From an uncultured bacterium (lineage in GTDB: Bacteria; Patescibacteriota; Minisyncoccia; Phycocordibacterales; UBA1006): DNA of 14,430 bases. The stretch's first letter is position 1. Each line of letters begins with the position of its first letter. Shown here piece by piece: positions 6,490 through 12,546 of the stretch. The notes below the pieces were generated by a model. It was not told the origin of the DNA, did no database searches, and saw only the letters and a program-made list of their open reading frames with translations. The position numbers and the translations under genes are program-made. Where the stretch lies: assembly GCA_903920485.1 (NCBI GenBank), contig CAIXMG010000040.1:1-14430 (forward strand), in the 5' to 3' direction.

Positions 6490-6858
6490 TTAGAGAACCT
6501 CGGGTGCGAGGGACACGATTTTCTGATAACCCTTTTCTCCGAGTTCTCGGGGAATTGGTCCGAAGATACGACCTCCTTTCGGTTCCTGGTCCTTTTCAAG
6601 AATGACCACGGCATTGTCGTCGAACCGGATGTACGAACCGTCCTTTCGGCGGTAGGCCATCTTGACTCGTACGACGACGGCCTTGTGAACGCCCTTCTTC
6701 TTCACCGCCTTTCGGGGTTCAGCTGACTTGATTGAAAGGACGACAACATCACCGAGTGACGCATAGCGGCGCTTCGAACCTCCGAGCACCTTGAACACTC
6801 GCGCCTTCTTGGCACCGGTGTTGTCGGCGATCGTTACGTTTGTTCCAACTTGAATCAT
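6490..6858 (-). CDS. rplN: 50S ribosomal protein L14
   Basis: The 122-residue protein has the standard length and sequence of L14, which sits at the subunit interface next to L19 and is the docking site of the silencing factor RsfS. Conserved blocks are MIQVGTNVTIADNTGAKKAR (1-20), KKGVHKAVVVR, GSYIRFDDNAVVILEKDQEP (75-94) and GGRIFGPIPRELGEKGYQKI with LAPEVL at the end. It lies between rpsQ (4 bp upstream) and rplX (6 bp downstream), as in the canonical spc operon. The ATG follows the rpsQ TAA directly (TAATTATATG) without a Shine-Dalgarno sequence. Nothing in the protein is unusual. Confidence 0.98.
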   Translation of the reverse strand: MIQVGTNVTIADNTGAKKARVFKVLGGSKRRYASLGDVVVLSIKSAEPRKAVKKKGVHKAVVVRVKMAYRRKDGSYIRFDDNAVVILEKDQEPKGGRIFGPIPRELGEKGYQKIVSLAPEVL

Positions 6859-6862
6859 ATAA

Positions 6863-7120
6863 TTATGCAGTGATTACTTCGAAATGCTTGTCCTTCGACC
6901 GCGGTCGGCACTCAGCGATGGTGACGGCGTCACCGACCTTGATGGAATCTCCTTCGTAGTGGGCCTTGTACTTCTTCGAAACCTTGAGGTACTTTCCGTA
7001 CTTCGGGTCCTTGATGAAGCGCTTGACGGTAACGACGAGAGTCTTCTGCATCTTGTCCGAGACGACGGTACCCTGCAATGTTTTTCGGTTTACGGGTGTG
7101 GTTGTTTCTGTCTTTTTCAT
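6863..7120 (-). CDS. rpsQ: 30S ribosomal protein S17
   Basis: The 85-residue protein begins MKKTETTTPVNRKTLQGTVV. It shows the S17 OB-fold blocks TLVVTVKRFIKDPKYGKYLK and VGDAVTIAECRPRSKDKHFEV near the C-terminus. S17 is a primary 16S rRNA-binding protein of the 30S body. I chose the ATG at 7120-7118. The frame is open further upstream, but that part overlaps rplP and has no S17 similarity. The start comes 4 bp after the rplP stop, which leaves no room for rpmC (L29), the gene normally found between rplP and rpsQ. Translation is probably coupled to rplP because no Shine-Dalgarno is present. Confidence 0.97.
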   Translation of the reverse strand: MKKTETTTPVNRKTLQGTVVSDKMQKTLVVTVKRFIKDPKYGKYLKVSKKYKAHYEGDSIKVGDAVTIAECRPRSKDKHFEVITA

Positions 7121-7124
7121 ACCA

Positions 7125-7550
7125 TTACATGTCGTTTCGGCTAATAATGCGGACCTTGAGCGGAAGTTTGCAGCCTGCCTTTCGGAGGGCTTCCTTCGCC
7201 ACGGCCTCTGGGACTCCATCGACCTCAAAGAGGATTCGTCCCGGTTCTACCTGGAAGCAGAATCCCTGCGGGTCACCCTTACCCTTACCCATTCCGACTT
7301 CTGCGGCCTTTGCGGTCACCGGTCGGTCGGGGAAGATTCGGATCCAATACTTTCCAGCCTTACCGAGAGTTCGAGACACCACCTTTCGGGCAGCTTCGAT
7401 CTGGTTTGACTTCACTCGTTCTGCGGACGTCGCGCGGAGCCCGAAGGATCCGAACTGAAGCTCGGTTCCTCGTGTTGCGACGAGCTTCTTTTTCGGGTTT
7501 CGTCGGTCTGTCTGCCACTTTCGATGCTTAACTTTCTTTGGAAATAGCAT
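7125..7550 (-). CDS. rplP: 50S ribosomal protein L16
   Basis: The 141-residue protein is L16, which binds 23S rRNA beside the A site and is needed for late 50S assembly. Blocks seen are MLFPKKVKHRKW, LQFGSFGLRA (about 51-60), QIEAARKVVSRTL, WIRIFPDRPVTAKAAEVGMG (88-107), MGKGKG and ILFEVDGVPEAVAKEA. Near residues 12-25 it carries a short insertion relative to E. coli (TDRRNPKKKLVATRG). The gene begins 6 bp after rpsC and is followed 4 bp later by rpsQ, with rpmC missing in between. Arg codons are almost all CGA, and no Shine-Dalgarno precedes the start. Confidence 0.98.
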   Translation of the reverse strand: MLFPKKVKHRKWQTDRRNPKKKLVATRGTELQFGSFGLRATSAERVKSNQIEAARKVVSRTLGKAGKYWIRIFPDRPVTAKAAEVGMGKGKGDPQGFCFQVEPGRILFEVDGVPEAVAKEALRKAGCKLPLKVRIISRNDM

Positions 7551-7556
7551 AAAGGT

Positions 7557-8228
7557 TTATTTCTGATTACCTCGCGTAACGAGTGTGTCACCCTTGTAAA
7601 TCCAGACCTTGATGCCGATCGCGCCGTAGAGCATGCGCGCCGTTTCGGTCGCGTAGTCCACGTCGCCTCGCATGAACTGAAGCGGAATTCCTCCCAGCTT
7701 CAGCTCCTCGCGTCGTGACATGTCGGCGCCCCCTAATCGTCCTGACAGGACGATCTTTGCACCCTTCACGCCTCGGGCCTGCATCACTTTCTCGACAGTC
7801 GTCTTCATGACTCGTCGGAAGGTCATTCGCTTCTCGAGCATTTCTGCGACCGAAAAGGCGACGATCTTCGCGTTGGCATCAGGATTGGTTACTTCGACGA
7901 TGTCGATCTTGAGGTCTTCGGGAACGGGAATGGCCTTGTTCTTCATGAACTTGACCAGGTCGTTCTTGAGTTTGGTTGCGCCTTCGCCTGATCGGCCGAT
8001 GAGCATTCCCGGTCGGGATGTCGCAATGATCAGTCGGGTCGACTTCTGATTTCGCTCGAATTCGATCTCTGAGACATAGCTGCCTCGGAGCTTCTTCTCG
8101 AGAAATTCGCGGACCATGATGTCGGCTCGCAAGAGGTCTCGGTATTCCTTCCCTGACTTGAACCATCGAGACTTCCAGTCTCGGATCAAGGGGAGTCGGT
8201 GTGCGTAGGGATGTACGATTTGTGACAT
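7557..8228 (-). CDS. rpsC: 30S ribosomal protein S3
   Basis: The 223-residue protein is S3, which forms part of the mRNA entry channel and helicase centre in the 30S head. The type-II KH domain is visible at about 38-108 with SRPGMLIGRSGEG (71-83). The C-terminal domain has GRLGGADMSRREELKLGGIP (163-182), DYATETARMLYG and IGIKVWIYKGD. The N-terminus reads VHPYAHRLPLIRDWKSRWF in place of the common KVHPIGFRLG form; the DWKSRWF variant is one I associate with Patescibacteria. It starts one base after the rplV stop (TAATATG), the tightest junction in the operon. The C-terminus lacks any long acidic or basic tail. Confidence 0.98.
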   Translation of the reverse strand: MSQIVHPYAHRLPLIRDWKSRWFKSGKEYRDLLRADIMVREFLEKKLRGSYVSEIEFERNQKSTRLIIATSRPGMLIGRSGEGATKLKNDLVKFMKNKAIPVPEDLKIDIVEVTNPDANAKIVAFSVAEMLEKRMTFRRVMKTTVEKVMQARGVKGAKIVLSGRLGGADMSRREELKLGGIPLQFMRGDVDYATETARMLYGAIGIKVWIYKGDTLVTRGNQK

Positions 8229-8229
8229 A

Positions 8230-8556
8230 TTATTTTACTGCGAGCTCTACCTTGAGGGTGCTCGTTCGCTTGTTAATTCGGTTGGCCATTCCTCGTGATC
8301 GAGGCTTGATGCGCTTCAACGTCGGACCCTTGGTGACGGAAACGCTCTTGATGACCAGGCTGTCGACCGAAACCTTGTGATTATGGCTAGCGTTGGCTAC
8401 GGCTGAAGAGATGAGTTTCGCGAACGGGAGGGCAGCTCTCTTGCCGAGGAACTGGAGTTCCGTCAGCGCGTTTGCCACCTTCTTGCCGCGAACGACATCG
8501 GCGACCAGTCGGACCTTTCGGGGCGACTGTCGGTAGTTTTTGAGTTCTGCTTTCAT
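8230..8556 (-). CDS. rplV: 50S ribosomal protein L22
   Basis: The 108-residue protein is L22, whose beta-hairpin lines the peptide exit tunnel. Conserved parts are NYRQSPRKVRLVADVVRGK (7-25), the ALPFAKLISSAVANASHNH segment, VTKGPTLKRIKPRSRGMANR (74-93) forming the tunnel hairpin and RTSTLKVEL at the end. Length is normal. It starts 26 bp after rpsS, the only sizeable gap in this operon, and that spacer contains TTCGATTCACTCAG. rpsC follows after one base. No Shine-Dalgarno sequence lies in the spacer, which is instead AT-rich next to the ATG (AATAAATATG). Confidence 0.98.
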   Translation of the reverse strand: MKAELKNYRQSPRKVRLVADVVRGKKVANALTELQFLGKRAALPFAKLISSAVANASHNHKVSVDSLVIKSVSVTKGPTLKRIKPRSRGMANRINKRTSTLKVELAVK

Positions 8557-8582
8557 ATATTTATTCTGAGTGAATCGAAGAA

Positions 8583-8933
8583 CTATTTCTTCTTAGGAGC
8601 AGCTGCGGGAGCTGTCTTAGCGGCCTTAGCAGAAGCGATTTCAGCTGCCTTTGCCTTCTGCTCGATCTCCTTCTGCATCTTTCCTCCGTGCTTGTGGAAG
8701 GTTCGCGTTGGCGAGAATTCTCCCAATCGGTGTCCGACCATGTCCTCGACAACGACTACCTCGAGGTGCTTTCGGCCGTTGTGAACGCCGAAGGTGAAAC
8801 CAATCATTTCCGGGGTCACGACTGATGCGCGAGCCCAAGTCTTGATAACGCCGGTTTCAAGCGGCTTCTTTCCTTCGATCTTCTTCAAGAGCTTGAAGTC
8901 GACGTAAGGACCTTTCTTCAGTGAACGTGTCAT
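8583..8933 (-). CDS. rpsS: 30S ribosomal protein S19 with C-terminal extension
   Basis: The 116-residue protein is S19 of the 30S head. The core matches well: MTRSLKKGPYVDFKLLKKIE (1-20), KTWARASVVTPEMIGFTFGV, HNGRKHLEVVVVEDMVGH and LGEFSPTRTFHKHGG (about 70-84). E. coli S19 has 92 residues. Here an extra 24 or so residues follow as a helix-like Ala/Lys tail (AKAAEIASAKAAKTAPAAAP ending in KKK), probably an additional rRNA or factor contact. It is the first gene of its operon. Normally rplB precedes it directly; here an unrelated gene pair lies between them and rpsS has its own promoter and a leader of about 130 nt. Confidence 0.98.
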   Translation of the reverse strand: MTRSLKKGPYVDFKLLKKIEGKKPLETGVIKTWARASVVTPEMIGFTFGVHNGRKHLEVVVVEDMVGHRLGEFSPTRTFHKHGGKMQKEIEQKAKAAEIASAKAAKTAPAAAPKKK

Positions 8934-9064
8934 TTATTGAATGTGTGATGCTTTCGCAGTGCACGTTAAAAAACTGTCGGCTAATAGGTGCACCCCGTCC
9001 AGAACTTTAGGAAGTAACGGTCCAAAGGTCCATCGGGGTACTGTCTAGGGTGAGAAACAAGACA
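8934..9064 (-). promoter_or_regulatory. Structured 5' leader of the rpsS operon
   Basis: The predicted leader of about 130 nt can form CCCCG (9039-9035) with CGGGG (8999-8995). Immediately downstream, GTGCAC (8992-8987) could pair with a second GTGCAC (8964-8959). The two stems touch and may exclude each other. A TGC-GAAA-GCA mini-hairpin (near 8961-8952) follows. Autoregulation by a ribosomal protein would fit, but no known leader motif was recognised. Confidence 0.35.
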
Positions 9065-9070
9065 AGCAGT

Positions 9071-9099
9071 ATCCTAACAAATGAAGGATGGTTTGTCAA
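9071..9099 (-). promoter_or_regulatory. Promoter of the rpsS-rplE ribosomal operon
   Basis: On the minus strand TTGACA (9099-9094) is separated by 17 bp from TAGGAT (9076-9071), preceded by TGT, an extended -10. The start site would be near 9064. Confidence 0.75.
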
Positions 9100-9141
9100 T
9101 GAACCACGTTGGGATTTCAAGCGATTGGGGCAAGGAAGGAC

Positions 9142-9170
9142 TTGACTTATTTATATATAAATGTTAATAT
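9142..9170 (+). promoter_or_regulatory. Promoter of the OmpA-like gene
   Basis: TTGACT (9142-9147), 17 bp, TAATAT (9165-9170) with a TGt extension (9162-9164). The -10 overlaps the ATG at 9161, so translation must begin downstream, which supports the start at 9230. Confidence 0.7.
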
Positions 9171-9229
9171 GCAGACAAAATAAGAAAATTCGACTATTTC
9201 AATCACCTCAAAAACAAAAAAATAAAAAG

Positions 9230-11020
9230 ATGAGAAAAATGTTCATTGTTGCGGCTGTCGTCATGTACGGTACCGCGGTGCTGGCCCAAAATGCCCAGCT
9301 AATCAAGGCTTACCGGTCTGGCAAGTCAGCCCTCGACCAGGCAACAGAGATAGAAGGCAAGTTCAAGCCCCGCTCTCTCACTCCCATGGACCATCTGGCA
9401 CAGGAAAAGATCTTGTATCAGGCAAATCCAAAGAGGGTAACGGAAATCAAGGGTGACGTCCGCGAATCAGAGGCACTGACACCGTCGATGATAACCGCCA
9501 TGGACAGTACCTACCCTGATCCGAAGCTGTCGGAATGGTATCCGGAAATCGCCGCCCAACAGGGTTGGGATTCTGTCTTCCGCTTCACAGCGGAACCATT
9601 CCCCGCCATCGGATTCGAGTACCTCACGGACAAGGCCTACAGGGAGTATGCCGAACCGAATGCCGAGCAGAAGAAGGATGCCGAGCAGATGCTCAGGTAT
9701 CTGACGATCCGGGTCCAGCAGGACCTTTGGAAATCAGACTACGTGTACCTGCAAGAAATCCCAAGGCTTCTCGAGGAGCGCAACAACCTTTGGCTGCTGC
9801 TCCCCGAAAGTCTCAAGGACTACATCCGTGACGATCGTAAATACTGCGAATTCTGGAGGCAGCAGGAGCAGTGCTATCTGCACAAGTTCCGGAGCCACTG
9901 GGATTGCAGCTGTCCTGAAAAAGCAGGGGACATCCCGGATACGAGCACCTGTGGTACCGTCAAAGATGTCATCCGCGACAAGGATCAGCGCGACCTGGAC
10001 GCGCCAACACAAATCTGGATCAGGATCAATTACGGAGATCTTACCGCTGTACAGGACGCACTGAATTTGGGATACGGAACCTGGGGAAACGTCAGGGACC
10101 ATCTGATCCCTCAGGCCATCTTCTTTGACCTTGCGACAAGGAACCGCCAGATGATCACGCTGGTCAGAAAAACCAAAACCCAGCGAAACAAAAACGACCT
10201 CCTGAACGATCAGATGAAGTTGAGCCTCGTCAAACTGTACAGGCAGTCAAAAGCGCTCGGCGACAGCAAGTATTATGACCGGATCGGGCTGACTGATTCC
10301 ATGGTCATGGAGCTGCAGGACTATTATCGCTGTATTCTCCATGTAGAGACCATTGACGACACGGTACCGAAATTGGCAGAGCGTGACACAAAGTCACAAG
10401 CTGACGGCGGCATTAAAAGGAAGGACCCTCTCAAACCAAATTCGACCGTTCCTAATGCCAATCAGGCCAAGGAGAAGGAGAAAGGTTCAACCACAACGAC
10501 CATCATCAGAAGACTGCCTGCGAATGCCAAGCTCGATCTCAAAAAGATCTCGCCAATTCTCCAGGACGAACTTCAGGACGAACTTGATCTTCACGACGCC
10601 CTTCATGCATGCGTGCAGGTTGAGGCAATAGACGACAGCACCCTTGAGATCAAGGTTTCAGGATGTGGATTGCAGAGCAAGGGGATTTTCAAGGTTCTCG
10701 AGACTGACAATCCGATCACGGCAGACTTCTATGACGTCTGTGGCAACAAAGTGTATCTCGAGGTCATCAAACCTTTCAAGGAGAAGTTCGGTGGCAGCCT
10801 CAAGGTAAAAATCATCGGAACTGCTGATACGCTTGGCTGCATAACGTGCAACAATGATACGCTTGCACAACGCCGTGCCAACGGAGTCGCCGACCACCTG
10901 GGGCCGAAAATGGTAGAGGCTGTGGGAGGACGCAAAGCAATCGATACTGAAGGTCGTACGAATGACCTCGAACGCAAGGCAGTGATCCAAGTCCAACTGT
11001 TGTACAAAAAGAAAAGGTAA
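9230..11020 (+). CDS. Secreted Cys-rich protein with C-terminal OmpA-like peptidoglycan-binding domain
   Basis: From the ATG at 9230 the protein has 596 residues. It starts with a Sec signal peptide (MRKMFIVAAVVMYGTAVLAQ, likely cut after A19). The large middle part is helical, rich in charged and aromatic residues, and unrecognised. It holds a cysteine cluster at about 206-241 (five Cys, including CSC). A Lys/Pro/Thr-rich linker (about 385-430) leads to a C-terminal domain of OmpA type: KIIGTAD, then QRRANGVADHL and GRTNDLERKAVIQV. The Asp of GTAD (533) and Arg582 match the residues that hold diaminopimelate in this fold. Eleven cysteines suggest disulfides outside the cell. Its own promoter and terminator make it a single-gene unit inserted between rplB and rpsS. 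Arg codons are AGG, CGC and CGG, with almost no CGA, unlike the ribosomal genes. Confidence 0.85.
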   Translation: MRKMFIVAAVVMYGTAVLAQNAQLIKAYRSGKSALDQATEIEGKFKPRSLTPMDHLAQEKILYQANPKRVTEIKGDVRESEALTPSMITAMDSTYPDPKLSEWYPEIAAQQGWDSVFRFTAEPFPAIGFEYLTDKAYREYAEPNAEQKKDAEQMLRYLTIRVQQDLWKSDYVYLQEIPRLLEERNNLWLLLPESLKDYIRDDRKYCEFWRQQEQCYLHKFRSHWDCSCPEKAGDIPDTSTCGTVKDVIRDKDQRDLDAPTQIWIRINYGDLTAVQDALNLGYGTWGNVRDHLIPQAIFFDLATRNRQMITLVRKTKTQRNKNDLLNDQMKLSLVKLYRQSKALGDSKYYDRIGLTDSMVMELQDYYRCILHVETIDDTVPKLAERDTKSQADGGIKRKDPLKPNSTVPNANQAKEKEKGSTTTTIIRRLPANAKLDLKKISPILQDELQDELDLHDALHACVQVEAIDDSTLEIKVSGCGLQSKGIFKVLETDNPITADFYDVCGNKVYLEVIKPFKEKFGGSLKVKIIGTADTLGCITCNNDTLAQRRANGVADHLGPKMVEAVGGRKAIDTEGRTNDLERKAVIQVQLLYKKKR

Positions 11021-11040
11021 CAATTCAACCGCTTATTTTA

Positions 11041-11070
11041 AAGTCCGCTCAGCTAAGAGCGGACTTTTTC
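11041..11070 (+). terminator. Intrinsic terminator of the OmpA-like gene
   Basis: AAGTCCGCTC (11041-11050), loop agctaa, GAGCGGACTT (11057-11066) form a perfect 10-bp stem followed by TTTCTTTG on the plus strand. Confidence 0.85.
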
Positions 11071-11101
11071 TTTGATTAAAAATTCTGGAACCAAAGAGAA
11101 T

Positions 11102-11473
11102 TCAGGCAGCCTTTTTGAAACGCACATAGCCCACCGGCACTTCCCGCTCCCCGCTTTCGATAAGCATCGGTACGTCCTTCAGCGACGTCAGATACTTGAG
11201 GTGAGCCTTGTCATTCCTGAATCCTGTCGGCATAGCCATTGAATACAGGGCAGTGCTGGAATCACTCAACCTGAAGGCCAGTTCCTCAGCCTCAATACTG
11301 TCTCCGCGATCAAGGATCTGAAACCTCACGTCCGATCCCTGGACGGGTCCCGTCAGCAGATGGGCAGGACTTTTCAAAATTTCTTGCGTTTCCAAAGGGT
11401 TGAGGGTGATGGTAAAAATACGCATATCTCTCTTCAGTTCGTGAACGAACTCCTTGCTCATTATTATATTCAT
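11102..11473 (-). CDS. Small protein of unknown function (123 aa)
   Basis: The protein starts MNIIMSKEFVHELKRDMRIF; an alternative start is the second Met at residue 5. The predicted fold is mixed alpha/beta: FTITLNPLETQEIL, VRFQILDRGDSIEAEELAFRL and a final VPVGYVRFKKA. There is no signal peptide, cysteine or transmembrane segment, and I recognise no family. It ends in TGA, the only TGA stop among the genes here. Its promoter (TTTACA-16-TATGAT) overlaps the rplB terminator, so it is transcribed independently of rplB, and the leader is only about 14 nt. It converges with the OmpA-like gene on the other side. No functional link to either neighbour can be inferred. Confidence 0.75.
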   Translation of the reverse strand: MNIIMSKEFVHELKRDMRIFTITLNPLETQEILKSPAHLLTGPVQGSDVRFQILDRGDSIEAEELAFRLSDSSTALYSMAMPTGFRNDKAHLKYLTSLKDVPMLIESGEREVPVGYVRFKKAA

Positions 11474-11493
11474 ATCTATTGTTATTTTTCCTT

Positions 11494-11521
11494 ATCATAA
11501 CCAAAAACCACCCTGTGTAAA
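11494..11521 (-). promoter_or_regulatory. Promoter of the 123-aa gene
   Basis: On the minus strand TTTACA (11521-11516), 16 bp, TATGAT (11499-11494). The -35 lies inside the loop of the rplB terminator hairpin. Confidence 0.55.
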
Positions 11522-11526
11522 GGGTG
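11503..11526 (-). terminator. Intrinsic terminator of rplB
   Basis: On the minus strand CACCCT-ttacac-AGGGTG (11526-11509) is followed by GTTTTTGG. It begins 15 bp after the rplB stop codon and closes the unit. Confidence 0.8.
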
Positions 11527-11540
11527 ATTCTTGTGAGTAA

Positions 11541-12389
11541 CTATTTCGGCGTGTTTCGCTTCGTCTTTCGGCGAGTGATAATCGCGTGGTTCGAGTACTT
11601 CTTTGGTCGTCGGGTTTTGACACCGTAGGCCTGCTTTCCGTGTCGGGTCTTCGGTCCCCGTCGGAGTCCGATACCCTGCACGCCTTCTCCACCTCCGTGC
11701 GGGTGGTCTACCGGGTTCATAGCGGTTCCTCGGACGGTTGGACGGATGCCCATCCATCGTGACTTACCTGCCTTACCTCGGTTTACGAGCTGGTGTTCCC
11801 CGTTTGAAACGGTTCCGACCGATGCCCAGCACATGTCAGAGACGGTTCGGATTTCGCCCGAAGGGAGCTTGATCTGAACCTTCTTGTCGTCGTGACCCTG
11901 GAGCTGTGCGAAGTTTCCTGCTGAACGAACGAGCTTCGCACCTCCCTCTGGGTAGAGTTCGATGTTGTAAATGAATGTTCCTACCGGAATCGATCGCAAT
12001 GGAAGTCGGTTGCCCGGTTTCAAAGGCGCATCAGCGGCAACGCTGATCTTGTCGCCTACCTTCACGTCGGCCGGCACGAGCATGTAGCGTCGTTCACCGT
12101 CAGCGTAGCAGATGAGGGCGATGAATGCGGTTCGGTTCGGATCGTATTCGATCGTCTCAACTTTGGCTGGGATGTTCTTCTTGTTGAACTTGAAGTCCAC
12201 CATTCGGTAGAGGGTCTTGTTTCCGCCTCCCTGATGAGGGACGGTGACAATACCTCGGTTGTTTCGTCCTGCGTGCTTGTTTCGCCCGAAGGTCAAAGCC
12301 TTGTGCGGCTCGCTTGCCGTGAGGACACCCTTGTAGGTGACCACCGACATCATTCGTCGGGATTTGGACGTTGGTTTGTAGTGTTTCAT
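11541..12389 (-). CDS. rplB: 50S ribosomal protein L2
   Basis: The 282-residue protein is L2, the most conserved large-subunit protein, needed for subunit joining and the peptidyl-transferase centre. Blocks are KHYKPTSKSRRMMSVVTY, VPHQGGGNKTLYRMVDF, NIELYPEGGAKLVRSAGNFA, KSRWMGIRPTVRGTAMNP and DHPHGGGEG, which includes the histidine important for activity. The C-terminal basic end (KKYSNHAIITRRKTKRN) is normal. In most bacteria rplB stands between rplW and rpsS in the S10 operon. Here neither is adjacent: rplB has its own promoter, a leader of about 110 nt and a terminator. Arg codons at the start of the gene are all CGA. No clear Shine-Dalgarno lies before the ATG. Confidence 0.99.
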   Translation of the reverse strand: MKHYKPTSKSRRMMSVVTYKGVLTASEPHKALTFGRNKHAGRNNRGIVTVPHQGGGNKTLYRMVDFKFNKKNIPAKVETIEYDPNRTAFIALICYADGERRYMLVPADVKVGDKISVAADAPLKPGNRLPLRSIPVGTFIYNIELYPEGGAKLVRSAGNFAQLQGHDDKKVQIKLPSGEIRTVSDMCWASVGTVSNGEHQLVNRGKAGKSRWMGIRPTVRGTAMNPVDHPHGGGEGVQGIGLRRGPKTRHGKQAYGVKTRRPKKYSNHAIITRRKTKRNTPK

Positions 12390-12498
12390 GAAATGATTCC
12401 AATTACGGATAAGGCTTTCCCGTAAGAATAGATAAATAAAATGAGATTGCCTAGATCTCTCTATGCCTCAAACCAACTTGAATAAGTGTGTTGTGACG
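12390..12498 (-). promoter_or_regulatory. Structured 5' leader of rplB
   Basis: The predicted leader of about 109 nt has two hairpins on the minus strand: GAGAT-ctaggca-ATCTC (12464-12448) and TTACGG-gaaagccttat-CCGTAA (12425-12403), the latter ending 14 nt before the ATG. This position fits translational autoregulation, but no known L2 site was recognised. Confidence 0.35.
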
Positions 12499-12504
12499 AG
12501 GAGG

Positions 12505-12533
12505 ACTATAGCAAGAATAGCGTTTGGTGTCAA
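12505..12533 (-). promoter_or_regulatory. Promoter of rplB
   Basis: On the minus strand consensus TTGACA (12533-12528) is separated by 17 bp from TATAGT (12510-12505), with a TGc extension. It is the best promoter in the window and starts 13 bp after the stop of the upstream gene. Confidence 0.8.
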
Positions 12534-12546
12534 TCTAGTCCCTTAG

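Noticed and set aside
7121..7228. Longer S17 beginning at 7228
   Set aside because: The extra 36 codons overlap rplP and show no S17 similarity. The ATG at 7120 gives a normal-length protein.
9161..9229. Start of the OmpA-like protein at the ATG at 9161
   Set aside because: The ATG lies just before and overlaps the extended -10 of the promoter, and the ATG at 9230 gives a textbook signal peptide.
1911..12389. Recoding of TGA as glycine, known in Gracilibacteria and Absconditabacteria
   Set aside because: The conserved proteins contain no in-frame TGA, and the 123-aa gene plausibly ends at one.
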